DNA of 64,000 bases, taken from positions 1 to 64,000 of the forward strand of contig JAVKOQ010000238.1 in NCBI GenBank assembly GCA_031835245.1. The letters run 5' to 3'. The DNA is from Balamuthia mandrillaris (Eukaryota; Discosea; Longamoebia; Balamuthiidae). Made by a program: the position numbers and the translations under genes. This document shows, piece by piece, positions 19,655-30,194 of this stretch (position 1 is the first letter of the stretch; every line of letters begins with the position of its first letter). The notes under the pieces are model-generated. The model saw nothing but the letters and a program-made list of their open reading frames with translations. It had not been told where the DNA came from and ran no database searches.

Positions 19655-20713
19655 ATGAGCGACGCTCAGCCTCAGCAGAAACATACGCTGCAGTCTCTGT
19701 TGGCAGCACCCAAGGGCAATCTCGCTTTCACTCCAGGCACTGCATTCATGCTTCATGTGTTCTGGGAAGCACCCAGTATGGAAGCAGCACAAGAGCTGCT
19801 GGCAGGCCTTAAACAGTGCGCCAGAGCGACACATCGTGACACGCCCTGCGTTCCGACCTATTTGTTCCGCATTTCAACAAATGACGCCGACAAGTGCGCT
19901 CCGGCACCAAACACCATGAATGATCACCCGCATATTCGTTCGGCCCTCAAGAAGCTTCAAGTTGGTGTGCCGCTGCCTGCTGTGCGTGCTGAACTCCTCA
20001 AGAGGCGCATTGACCCTGACTTTGTCGCAGCGTTCAGCAGTGACATTAGCCTGGACGCGGAGCTGCCTCAACAACTGCAAACTTCCCCTGTAAGAGTGGA
20101 GTTCACCGAGGTTTATCTCGATGAGCGTGCCTTCATGGAGCATGCTGGCTCGAGAGACTATCTCGACGGACATGCGACCGTCATGAACCCCGCGCTGCAC
20201 TATTCCGTGCCTGTGACCATACGCATGGGCAATCCGACGACCTACCTCGTTGAAGGTATCCTGGAGCCTGTTCTCAACGAAAACGTTGCTCCTCTCATTG
20301 AAGGATGTTCCGTATGGCAGCCTGTAAAACATGGTGCTAATGTTAGTGCCGCCAGCTTCCTTTCTGTCGATGTGGACAGCTGCAGTCCTGAAGAGGCCAT
20401 GACCAGGCTGCAACCGAGCGGCATCAGAGATTATTGCACCACAATTGTGGCCTTTTCACATCCCCTGCGCCCTAGTACAAGCCGCATTATGTGCGTGCTC
20501 CCGTCTCTGCCTCCGCAACCAGTCTTGGATGGCTTCGCAAATGAGCTGCGTCCTGCACGCGGTGAAGTGCATATGAACGGCGATGAAGATACGGTAGAAT
20601 CGGCACGCAAAGCACTCGCATCTTCAGGACTGGAATTCGTTTTTGTGAATGCTGGAATGAGCGTCGGATATGTGCTGCATGAACGTGTGGCAGACGTTCA
20701 CGAGACAAAGTAA
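19655..20713 (+). CDS. ABM-like dimeric alpha-beta barrel protein
   Basis: An intronless frame of 352 residues; the ATG follows AAG. Residues about 28-75 (FMLHVFWEA, then a helix) and about 145-175 (FTEVYLDERAFMEHAGS) have the beta-alpha-beta pattern of antibiotic-biosynthesis-monooxygenase (ABM) domains, in which a W/Y-D-x-A-F-x-x-H segment is common. Between them lies GVPLPAVRAELLKRRIDP (about residues 108-125), similar to the GVP-AVK-M-GLDP signature seen in the WASH-complex subunit CCDC53 and some other cytoskeletal proteins. The C-terminal 150 residues look like a further alpha/beta domain. GC content is higher than in the subtelomeric part, and this is the first gene of the core region. 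The fold call is inference from pattern and no catalytic residues are certain. Confidence 0.55.
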   Translation: MSDAQPQQKHTLQSLLAAPKGNLAFTPGTAFMLHVFWEAPSMEAAQELLAGLKQCARATHRDTPCVPTYLFRISTNDADKCAPAPNTMNDHPHIRSALKKLQVGVPLPAVRAELLKRRIDPDFVAAFSSDISLDAELPQQLQTSPVRVEFTEVYLDERAFMEHAGSRDYLDGHATVMNPALHYSVPVTIRMGNPTTYLVEGILEPVLNENVAPLIEGCSVWQPVKHGANVSAASFLSVDVDSCSPEEAMTRLQPSGIRDYCTTIVAFSHPLRPSTSRIMCVLPSLPPQPVLDGFANELRPARGEVHMNGDEDTVESARKALASSGLEFVFVNAGMSVGYVLHERVADVHETK

Positions 20714-21599
20714 AACATAGCCTTGTTGTAATTGTTTGTTTGTTTGTTTTTTCAAATGAGACCTGTGACATAATGACGGATTTGACCTTTCCAGACAGAT
20801 AAATTGGCAGCCAATGCTCTTTCTAGCACCGGCCGAGAAGGGAATCCACGACAGAGGTTCACACTTGCTTTCAAAGCACACCGCAAACGGTCTCGCCTTC
20901 CCGTGCCACGTATTTGGCAATTCCAAAGACTGGACTGTGAAGTCGGTCTGTCCCTCGGCTTGCCCGTTGGTCTTGACAATAGGCCCGTAATGATATTATT
21001 ATTTGGCAAGTATAGAAAGCGTCTATTTGATTCGTGGCGCATGATGAATGATGCCCAAATCCCATGTGCAAGAGAGTCACCAGACCATTTCGACCCCAAC
21101 AGAGCCGCGCATGCCTGAATGTGGCTCAATAGTGATGACGCGGCGAAGGGCGAACTTTGTGAATGATGCTTCCAGCAAACTCCGTGCCGCGCCGACACTC
21201 TGAGTAAGTTTGACCAGCTGTGTGTATCCAATATGCTATGTATGAGATCTGATGAAGCTGTGTTGCGTCTTCGACCATAGTCCCGCTGTGATGGTAGCTC
21301 AGCGTGGGTTCTGCCCTTCGCAGCTGTCTTTCTTATCCGGCCACCCTTCCTCCATGAATGTAACTGCAAAACTGTACCAACATCTGTCTACACATTCTTC
21401 CACTTGAATGTGACCAAATTTGCTGAAGTGCATCTGGATGACATGTTTTGTCGCTTGGCAGAGCTTGTGCAACGTCTGGTCTTGCCATCACCTCAGAGCC
21501 TACATCACATCGTATCATTATAGACTCCTATCCCCAAATTTTCAGAATGGATCGACATGCCGTGTTCAAACTGGCACATGAGTCTTGACCAGTCCTTCA
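20714..21599. other. No supported gene
   Basis: A unique-looking stretch with only incidental frames. A 205-codon minus frame (20752-21369) has no domain, a biased Arg/Ser composition and no splice context, and was not accepted. Confidence 0.5.
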
Positions 21600-22601
21600 C
21601 CAAAACTTTTCATCACCTAGGGCCAGCGCAAAGAACAGAGAATCGACGGCCTTGAAGTCAAACGAAGTGGTCTTCGATGGACTTGTCTACAGTCTGCATT
21701 ACTATGGCAAGCTGCCAAGAACAGCAAGAGATCTTAACCAACAGGAGCAAGATGACTACGAAGACATGCGTCAACTATTTGACGAAGTGTTCCATCTGAA
21801 GTGCATAACAGGGACTTGAATGACCTGTAGCTCGAGGCCATGGCGGTCCTGCTGCCCATTTCCAACATAGCAGCAGCATTAGCAGCAGGAGAGGAGGGTT
21901 TGCATCGAGAGGTTCCAGTGGTGGAGGTGCTCATTTCGGTTCAAGAGGCGGATACCACCATGGCAACAACTACGATCGTGCCGCTTTTGGCAATCAAGAC
22001 AACGACAACGCTCGTTTTTCGTCCAGCTTGGTGAGCTCTTCAAGCGATAGTGGTAGCAGCAGCCACGCCAACACCAGTTCCGGCAGCGATAGCTTCAGTA
22101 CAAAAAATCTGGTCAGCAACGGCCACACATGGCAGATGAGAGTAGCTGGCCCGATGCCACTCAATGATTGGATGGCCATGGTGAGGATGCACCCAGATGG
22201 AAACCTTGAGACAGCTGAAGGCTTTGATGTTGTCGATGAGCAGGGGTCATTATTTCACCTCTCACAACAAGGGACAAAGAGACCTACTACATTCGCCTTC
22301 TAGTTCAACACCTGTCCAACCGGTAGCTACGTTGGGATGGTTTGTTTGGCGAGCGGCTCTCACCCTTGTTTGTATCCTCCTTGTCGGACGTTCTATTGGG
22401 TACGGACAAGAGGAAAGACAACTCGTTTGGGCTTCCTTCGTGGCGGGGGGGATATGGGTGGTTATACGACTCATCATCCCCTACCTCATCGCCGGATACC
22501 ACTCAAGCATCGAGCTCTGGTTTGCCCGGCCTTTTGCTACAGATGGGGCATGGCTCATCGAGTTCGTCGTCTTCAGCGCCCTCGTTGCAACAGCCTACTA
22601 G
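21600..22601 (+). pseudogene. Broken gene: RGG-rich plus three-span membrane protein
   Basis: Three coding-like pieces lie in one direction. About 21640-21815 holds a segment with GLVYSLHYYGKL. Bases 21824-22303 hold a Gly/Ser/Arg-rich part with GGFASRG repeats followed by a compact domain (DWMAMVRMHPDG). Bases 22305-22601 change frame and encode about three hydrophobic helices (WFVWRAALTLVCILL, WASFVAGGIWVVIRLI, LIEFVVFSALVATAY). No single frame or convincing introns join them: the change near 22270-22305 is a shift of one frame, and an in-frame stop precedes 21824. This may be a decayed gene or one with sequence errors. The order, Gly-rich N-terminus then membrane helices, recalls the gene at 26044-27339 but the sequences do not match. 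Confidence 0.35.
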
Positions 22602-22749
22602 TTGCTATGTAAAGGAGGTGCGCGACGGCGGACGATCTACCGTGCGGAGCTGCATGATATGCTGCGGTTGCAAGTATGTCTATGTGTTACCTTTGTTTAC
22701 TATTGTGACTTGTACGTTTGAGTTTGTTCAGTTTTTTTGAACGGCACTA

Positions 22750-23586
22750 TCACAAGTTCTTTGCGTGTCCTTTATGTTGGTGGTGCTGTATAATCTGGTT
22801 CTGCAAAGCTTTGCAAAAGGAAGCAGGATCCGCTTTGTATTTCTCGAAGGCAGCAGCCACCTCAGTGCTGAAATCCACGAAGAAAAAGTCCACAAAGGGC
22901 AGCGGTGAGCTGAAGGACCAACGCGAGGAAAAGGGATGGTGCCCCATGATGCTGTCCCACCAAGGAGATGAAAAGCCGAAGCCTGTCTGCGGGTTCACCA
23001 CGATATGGTACCAATAGTAAGCCTCGGCGTTGTTCAGGAAACGCTCGAACAGAGAGCCACGCCACGAGCCCCTTTCAGCATACTGCACACGAAGGCGAAG
23101 CTTGTGTCCAAAGTAGTGCTCCGCAAGTATGCCCAGCCACAAGAACTGCTGTTGTTTGGCACTTAGGCCCAACACAAAGTAGAAGATGAGCTCGTAAAAA
23201 GAGAAGAGGACGACGTAAGCAACGATCTCCAACAGATGATCCGAAAGCAAGTAGCACTTTGTAACTTTGCGCCTGCGAAGCTCCTCGTGATAGTTTTCAT
23301 GCCATAGCTCCACCTTTGCAGTGCTGTGGAAGGCCGAACCGACCAAGAAGCGCTCCAACGAGGCGAGGTACAAACCGGCCACAATGCTCACCAACGTCGT
23401 CAGCTCCAACGCTTCCAATACCACGGCGTAGGTAGACCACAAGCTCCACGAGAACAGCAACGATAATACAAGGCCATCGTAGGGCACGTTCCGCACCAAA
23501 CGTATGTCGTTGATCAACCCTGGCCCGAACAACACGGCGTAAAACACCACCCACGGCCCTATCCACCTTATCAACTCTTCCATCTT
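22750..23586 (-). CDS. Integral membrane protein, perhaps fatty-acid-hydroxylase-like
   Basis: A single-exon frame of about 278 residues if the internal Met at 23586 (MEELIRWIGPW) is used. An upstream in-frame start at 23646 would add about 20 residues. There are four to five hydrophobic helices. Histidine-containing segments ELWHENYHEEL, AEHYFGHK and YYWYHIVVN are spaced as in the fatty-acid hydroxylase/sterol desaturase superfamily. The C-terminal FGFSSPWWDSIMG resembles the superfamily's G-x-x-x-P-x-W-D-x-x-x-G end. The full HxxHH set of the di-iron site is not clean, so the protein may be a divergent or non-catalytic member. It ends 962 bases before the CUE-domain gene on the same strand. 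Confidence 0.5.
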   Translation of the reverse strand, partial: KMEELIRWIGPWVVFYAVLFGPGLINDIRLVRNVPYDGLVLSLLFSWSLWSTYAVVLEALELTTLVSIVAGLYLASLERFLVGSAFHSTAKVELWHENYHEELRRRKVTKCYLLSDHLLEIVAYVVLFSFYELIFYFVLGLSAKQQQFLWLGILAEHYFGHKLRLRVQYAERGSWRGSLFERFLNNAEAYYWYHIVVNPQTGFGFSSPWWDSIMGHHPFSSRWSFSSPLPFVDFFFVDFSTEVAAAFEKYKADPASFCKALQNQIIQHHQHKGHAKNL

Positions 23587-23714
23587 TTTTTTTCTCCTTC
23601 TTCCTTCGAACCAACCACCAAAGAAGTTAACTGCAAGGAAGAACAAAGCAATGAAAAACGAGACTTCGCCTAAAATATTTTATAAACAAGTTCCATGAAA
23701 GCAAGCACAAAGGT

Positions 23715-23974
23715 TTACTCTCCAAGAGGCAATCCCCAGGAGGATATGTACGGAAGGTTCTTGCTGCCGTTCTTTTGGTGGCTGCGCAGCGTGGACAACA
23801 CTTGCTCCTTGACGTCGGTCAGGGAGCTGTTGGCATAGCGGCCTCCTTGGAACAAGACATTCTTTGCTTCACTCTCTGTCATATCGCCAAGCGAACTGCC
23901 GTAAGTCAACCAGAAAGGTGTCCACCTGGTTAAACAAAGCAAAGAAAGTACATTGTCAGCTCATTCATGGGTGG

Positions 23975-24011
<37 letters not shown>

Positions 24012-25287
24012 TACCAAGGTGGTGTGATGATAGGGGTGGGAATAGGAGTTGAGTAGTGGACGTTGTGTTCGGTGGGTCGGTTGGTCTTGCCTCCAACAAC
24101 TAAGCTTCCCACAAAGTCTGCTTTTTTTCTTGAAGACTCTATTTGACTGGCAATAGTCTTCACCACCTCCTCATCCAGAACGCCTTGTTTCAGAACGCCA
24201 GTGAGCAAAAACGAATCAAGGGGGGAAAAAAAAGCAACAGAAAGAGCTTTGTAAGAAAAACTCACCATTTGAAGTGGCTTTGTAGAACTGAAGAGTAACG
24301 CGGACTGGAAAGCGCTCATCTCTTTCGATAGCACGTCCATTGATTTCATCAAAGGGGCCTTCCGAATCGCCGACCGACACCATCGCATCTTCAACGTCAC
24401 ACAATTCTGCTTGCTCAAAGCAAGCCGTCTCCAGACAACAGTTTACAGAGGAGGCAGAATCAACGCTTGGCATCATGAATAAACCTCGCCTGTTGGAACC
24501 CTTTTGCTTAAGTGGGACTTGAATGATCATGATGACATTCTGTTGTTGTTCTTCCTTGCTCATGGGAGCGTCCAGGTGTTTGGCCGGTTCTTCGCCTTTT
24601 TGTTGTTTCTCTTTGCGAGCGTCGGAGAGGCGTTGGCCGATGAAACTGGCCTTTTCTCCGTGTTTGTTAAAGTAGAGCTTCTGTGAACCGTTCTCCACGA
24701 CCTGGGCGGAAGTACCCTGCGCCGTAGCAACTATCGCCAACACTGCTGGATCGCCGGGGTAGCTCTGGTAGTTATAGAGGGACACGTTGAATGTTGCATC
24801 TCCGCTCTGGAGTACGTGTACATTGCTGTCAGTCAGCCAACGAAAACAGAGCGATGAAAAGAAGCAAGGGGGAAGGGTGGGGCTAACCTGAGGAACGGGA
24901 AGGAAACAAGCTTGAGCGGAGACAATGACGTGACTGTCGCGCTCAGCGGCGTGAAGAGAGGTTTTAGAGCCCGTCCAGCTGTCCTGTTTGGACAAGTAAA
25001 GCTTCATGTGTTGTAAGTACTCCGTCAAGCTGACCGTGTAGAGTTGCTGATCTTGCAGCTCGTTGCCAACCACTAGTGGAATCTTGTCCATCTCCACATC
25101 CCACGTCAAATCTGTTTATTGTTCAACAAAGACAAAACGAAAGGTAAGACACAAAGCCAAAGCTACGTATCCTAGGTAAGATCCAAACCTTCAAAGTTGG
25201 GATAGCGAATAACGGGAAGAGCGTGGTCCTTCACCATCAAAGTCATGTCCGAAATGCAAGGACCCCAACAAGATCCCTTGCTGCACG

Positions 25288-25320
<33 letters not shown>

Positions 25321-25671
25321 ATTTACAACGTCAGCAGAGTATAGAGAACAAGAGAGAAAGGAAGTGTCTTCAAACCTTCGAGCGCAGTCTTCCCAACTGA
25401 CGGTTTGAATGCTCATGCCGTGGTTGCCCACCAGTTTGGCGGCTTTAGAGTCGGAGGTCATTCGCATCACTTTGTTGACGAGGGTGGTGAAGGCCTCGTC
25501 GCGCAGCCTCTGGGTCTCTTCCGTGGAGAGCGTGGTGCTGGTCATGGCGACCAAAGCATCAATGCACTGCTCCAAGTTGTCGTTCTTTGTCTGCAGCACC
25601 GACTGGATGGTGCTGGCGTCCAGGTCGGGGAACATCGCCTTCAATTGTTGCACTTTGGAGGAGGAATTCAT
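23715..25671 (-). CDS. CUE-domain protein of unknown function
   Basis: Six exons (25671-25376, 25280-25189, 25111-24888, 24806-24266, 24183-24015, 23925-23715) join in phase to give about 510 residues. The N-terminus (residues about 6-45) is a CUE domain: VQQLKAMFPDL, then IQSVLQTKNDNLEQCIDAL. CUE domains bind ubiquitin (family knowledge). The remaining 450 residues have no domain I recognise. They include a Lys/Gln/Glu-rich stretch near residue 290 and a conserved-looking C-terminus with WWTPFWLTYGSSLG. The acceptor of exon 4 was chosen among alternatives because it keeps the phase. CT microsatellites occupy two introns. A link to ubiquitin-dependent trafficking is only an inference from the CUE domain. 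Confidence 0.7.
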
Positions 25672-26043
25672 TGTCGTTGAAACGCGGTCAAAATGTGTTT
25701 GTTCTGCTGTTATAAACCGTCAATAACAAAGCGAAACTTTAGGTTTTTTTTTATAGTTGACCAAGGTTTTTAGGGTGAACAACAAAACGGGAAAACAAAC
25801 GACCAACAAGCGGCAGGTGCAAACCTTCGCCGAACCCAAGTCAAAGCCGTCCGTGCGATTTTTCTTTTCGTGGGTGTGCGTCGACAAAAATTATTGCAAA
25901 AAGGAAACGAAACTCTAAAAAAGGTGAAGAAAGTGGCTTGTAGTGGCTTCACTGCAAACATTTGGGCAACAAGTGGTAGGCATGTCTCCCAGAACACATT
26001 CGTTCGTTGCTGTTTGAAGCAGGTTTTTTAACAGTTTCTTCGG
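25672..26043. other. Intergenic
   Basis: AT-rich gap between two minus-strand genes. It holds the 5' region of the CUE-domain gene and presumably the 3' end signals of the next. I see no clear motif. Confidence 0.5.
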
Positions 26044-27339
26044 TCACACGATGTCGTAGGAAGAAGAGGAGCTGCGTTTCACGAGGCAAACCACCACCGG
26101 CACCATCACGAGGAAGAACACCCAGGCTCCAAGCATACTGCCAAAGATGGCCCAGTACAAGCTCACTCTAGGATAAATGGTGTATTCCACCAGTAGCACC
26201 GTGTTGGGTTCTGTAGGTGGTACCAACGACTCAATCACTACCACCTATGGTCGTCATTGTTAAAAGAGAATACAGAGAGAGAGAGAGAGAGAGAGAAAGA
26301 GCGAGTGAGAAACGTGCGTCAGAGGAGCTCCGGTCCAGATCGAATGTACAGGAGGACTGTTGGCAGGTCTCTTTCGGGTTACTCAAGTTATAGGTCGTGA
26401 GCTGTAACGTGAAGTTAGCCTTTCCAGCTACGGTGACGGATTTTTGCCTATTGAGCCATGCCACAAAATAGTCATCCTCTGTTCTGGCCTACAACACGAA
26501 AAAAGAAGAGAGTTCAGCCTTTACTGCCCAACGGTTCAACAGAGAAGAATGATGTTGCATTACCTGAAAGGTGTTGTTATCACCGGCAGCATAGACATGC
26601 ATCATCCAGCTCTGGTCGTAATGGTTTGCCCATTTGTCAAAGTTGTGCTCTCCTTTATGTCATTTAATGTGAGAAAGCAAAACAAAAACAACAGCAGAAA
26701 CAAGAAGCATATGCAAACCTTTGATCAGGTACCAGTCAAGAGAAGCATCGGCAGTCCAGTTTACGCTGACGACAGAGCCAGGCAACAAGTGGTAGGCATA
26801 GTACTCGTAGCTGCCATACGGCACGGAGAGCGCCTGTTGCTCCGTTCGGTTCACTTTTTGCGGGGTGTGAGGCGGTTTGTGAGAGAACTTGTAGCTGCGC
26901 ACGCGTGCCACGTTCTCCGGAGGTACCTCCACCTCCACTTTGGCTGACCACAAGGTGGACGGATCGACCAACTCTGTCTCAAAGGTTGCCAACTCGACTC
27001 TATTGTTTTGTTGCGTGTTGAGAGTTTGACAAAAAAGAGGGAAGAAAGGAAAGTGAAAAAAACCAACTTTTCCGTGCTGGCATGCCAAGGAGCAAGAGCC
27101 ATGACTACAATGAAGAACACGCCAAAACAGAATAAGCAAACGCATAGTCCGAGGAAGGGCGACCTGGCCCGCACACGAAAGCCTCCTCCTCCGCCTCCAA
27201 AGTACGTTACCGAGGAGGACGAGGTGTAAGATGGCCGGTAGCTCGTATGGTAGTGGTGATGATGGTGATGTTGATAGCTGGGGGAAGAGGAGTGGTGGTG
27301 ATGCCCTCCGCCGAACGTGCCACCTCCGTGTTTACCCAT
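26044..27339 (-). CDS. Two-span membrane protein with a lumenal domain
   Basis: Five exons (27339-27068, 26999-26719, 26649-26564, 26488-26314, 26237-26044) give 335 residues. The first 45 are Gly/His/Ser/Tyr-rich (GKHGGGTFGGGHHHH). A membrane segment follows (FLGLCVCLFCFGVFFIVVMAL, split here as FLGLCVCLFCF then GVFFIVVMAL). About 190 residues come next with N-glycosylation-type sites (NWT, NNT, NLS) and a Cys pair (TCQQSSC). A C-terminal membrane helix (YWAIFGSMLGAWVFFLVMV) is followed by a short tail (KRSSSSSYDIV). The layout of two helices around an extracytoplasmic domain resembles the middle region of plant APD-type proteins, but I cannot confirm homology. Likely a secretory-pathway or plasma-membrane protein. 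Confidence 0.65.
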
Positions 27340-27753
27340 TCCTGCTTTCTCTTAAGTATTTTTTTTTTTGTAATATAACGCACAACAATGAAGAACAAAA
27401 ACAAGAATGCTATTTTACATTTGAAAAGAAAATATGGATAAAGAAGAAGAGGAAAAGAGGGGCGCCGTTTCTCTCTCTTCCAAGTCAAACTTTTCCGTGT
27501 TTGAACAAAGAGAAAAAGCACGAGAATGATAGGGTTTGTGAACACGAAGTGCAACGAAGGGATAGACAAAGGACCGAACAGCCCAAGACAAGATAGCGTC
27601 TTCACAAAACAGGACTCGCTCTCTTTGAAAATGGATTGGTGCATTCCACCGATTTTCCGTTCATCGATTTTCTCTGGTCACCCCATTGGGCAGTTGGAAA
27701 AAAAATCAAAAAAGAGAGGAAAGGAAGAGAGACAAAAGCCAAAATAAAAGAGT

Positions 27754-28053
27754 ATGCAGCAAGGAGGCTCCTTGCTCGGTTGTTTTCTTGCGTTGTGCTG
27801 CCTGTTCGCTTTGGCCCTGTGTGAGAACGGCTCGATCACATCCTCCCTTGATTCGGACTCCTCCTCGTCCTCCTCTGCTGTGGATGACGGCCAGCACACA
27901 CCTAAAGAAGAACGCGCTGTGATGCGGCGGGAGATTCTTCTGATGGGTGGGAGCTTCATGCTCACGCTTGGCTTCATGGTCTACTATTACGTCTACGAGA
28001 GGAAGCTCGGGACAAGGCAACTGGACACAGCGACTCCGTTCCAACAGGAGTAG
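27754..28053 (+). CDS. Small single-pass membrane protein
   Basis: An intronless frame of 99 residues. A hydrophobic N-terminal segment (LLGCFLALCCLFALALC) looks like a signal peptide. An Asp/Ser-rich stretch follows, then a second helix near residues 65-81 (ILLMGGSFMLTLGFMVYYYV) and a short basic tail (YERKLGTRQL). It lies head-to-head with the gene ending at 27339 and convergent with the nuclease gene ending at 28175. The family is not recognised. Secretory-pathway location is inferred from the signal-like N-terminus. Confidence 0.55.
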   Translation: MQQGGSLLGCFLALCCLFALALCENGSITSSLDSDSSSSSSAVDDGQHTPKEERAVMRREILLMGGSFMLTLGFMVYYYVYERKLGTRQLDTATPFQQE

Positions 28054-28174
28054 AAGAAAACCCGTTTTGATTGTTTTTTTTAACCGACAGGAACAGCAGA
28101 GCTGCTTCCTTTTGTTGTTATTTATGTATGTAACACAAGTGTTTCACTTCTTCTTTTTTCCTTCTTTTTATTCG

Positions 28175-28524
28175 CTACAACAAAGAAGAAAGATAAGAAG
28201 AGGGACCACCGCTGCCACCAGCAGCAAAGATCTCGTCCAACAGCGTGGCCAAGCGAACGCCGCCTGCTATCAACCTTTGTTGAACGACCCGCATGTTCCT
28301 TTTGTAGTACCAATCGTCCAATTGAGGGGCTTCTTTGTTGTTGTTGAAGGCGGAGGGGCTCTTCAGCTTCATTTGGTCGTCCAACTCTTCGTTCTGTGGC
28401 TTGGTGAACTGGTACACGTCGAAGCGAGTAAAGTTGTAGGACTCGTCCGCCCAAACCGTTACGTTGTGGATTGATGTGTATCTATTCTCAACCAAATGAA
28501 TAAGAACGAGAGATATGATTGAAA

Positions 28525-28564
<40 letters not shown>

Positions 28565-29726
28565 AGAGGTAAGAGAAATAAAGAGCAAGAAGAATAGGAC
28601 TATTAGACAAGAAAGGAACAAGAGAGAAAAAAAGACAAAAAGAAATGAGAGAGAGAGAGAGAGAGGAAAGAAACCTTTGCACGATTCCAGGTTCATTCTT
28701 CATCATGTCCTCCAGGACGTCAACCAGGCTCATCCAGGGTTTGCCATCCAAGTATCGAGTGATCATGTAGGTGTCCCAAACGCTGTGAAGGTTTGTGTGT
28801 TTGCTAAAGAATGTGACGTTGACAAGATTGCCTCCTTCATCGTCGCCGTAGCCCACGTGAAGGGGTTGATGGATGTCGCCCACAAAGTGTGTCAAGAAGG
28901 AAAGAGGACAAGGTTCCACCTTTTCGTCAAAGCTGCATGGAGGACCAGAAAACCCTTGCTTTGTCAGGATGCCTGTACGGACATACATAACGAGATAAAA
29001 GAAAACAGGTTGGATTTCTTTCATGCACAGAAGAAGAAGAAGCAGAAGAAGAACAAGAACAAGAACAAGAAGAACAACGAAGAAGAACAAGAAGAAGGAG
29101 AACAAGAAGAACAAGAACAAGGACAAGAACAAGAACAGAGAAAGAAAGCGAGAACAACATACGGGTGTAATTGGCAATAGAACGCACGACACAGGCGGGT
29201 GGGTCAGGACAGTATTCTAAGAGGAACTGGGTCGCGTCCCTTGGCAGGTTGCAAAAGTGCAGTTCAAAGCTCCACTTGCCCTACAACAGAAACAAAGAAG
29301 AAAAGCAAGACACGAAAGTGACTCATGTCAGCGGAGATGGGATAAAAGTTTGCAGGAAGAAAGAGTAACAACAAAACCTGCGGGGTGTGATCGTATCCGT
29401 CTGGAAGAGTGGAAACCGAAGAAAGAGGCTTTCCTCCAAGGTAAACTTGCAAGGCCTTTTGTGCAGTGAGGTAGACGTAATCCACTGATTAAAAAAAGGG
29501 TGACAAGAAAGACAAAAAAAAAACAGCAGTTGACGAAGAAGAAAAAAAAACGCACTTTCTTGGTCAATGGTTTGATGTTTCTCTCAGCGATCTCCGCCAC
29601 GACGTGGTGTCCATCGTAGCCCCAGCCTTGCGTTCCTGTTGGCCCCACCGTCAAACAAAGTAACGCAGCCACTCCGACCCACACAAGCAACCACGCAACG
29701 AAGCTCTTGTCTCCGCTTCTCCCCAT
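28175..29726 (-). CDS. S1/P1-type nuclease
   Basis: Five exons (29726-29552, 29484-29378, 29280-29163, 28972-28675, 28481-28175) give 334 residues. A signal peptide (WLLVWVGVAALLCLTVG) precedes a mature N-terminus starting WGYDGHHVVAEIAE, where the family's first Trp and a His bind zinc. The diagnostic block FLTHFVGDIHQPLHVG, then GGN and NLHSVWDT, supplies the remaining zinc-binding His and Asp residues. Enzymes of this family are secreted or vacuolar single-strand nucleases and 3'-nucleotidases with a three-zinc site (family knowledge). Length is normal for the family, and all key boxes appear intact. Phase continuity fixed the donor after KKV and the acceptor before RYTSI. Introns carry CT and GTT/CTT repeats. 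Confidence 0.92.
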
Positions 29727-30194
29727 TTTAGTATGTTAATTGTTTTTTTTGTTGTTGTCTGTATGGCGTTTTGCTCGTGAACCAAAGTAAGAAAATGGAG
29801 AAGAAAAAGTGAGGAGGCCACCACTTTCAAAACAGCCCTGCTTGCTGTGGCTGTGTAGTGGTGATGATGATGATGGCCAAAACGTAAAGTTGGTCAGGTG
29901 CGCGTCAGGTGTGTCTTCGTGTGCTTGTTTATTGTCGACCAAAAAATAAGCAAAATAGAAAGATGAATGCATGGGGGATGCGAGAGAGCGAGAGAGAGGT
30001 GTGGCTCCTGTGTGTGTGTGTGTGTGTGTGTGTGTGGAGTCATGATGGGTTCAATTGTGGGTGCAGCTGTTGGATGTAGGGAAGGGCTCCTGTTTGCTGG
30101 GATTACTCAAAGGGACTCTTGGGTGGCAGTTCCACGAAGAGTAAGGCTGAGGCGTAGAAGCATCGGGTGGAAGGTTCGTTGCCATAGGCTGCCG
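29727..30194. other. Intergenic with a (TG)n tract
   Basis: A spacer between two minus-strand genes. A (TG) run of about 26 bp lies near 30009-30036. Otherwise no feature is supported. It should contain the promoter of the nuclease gene. Confidence 0.5.

Noticed and set aside
20752-21369. A 205-codon gene on the minus strand
   Set aside because: No domain, no splice context and unlikely composition; probably a chance frame.
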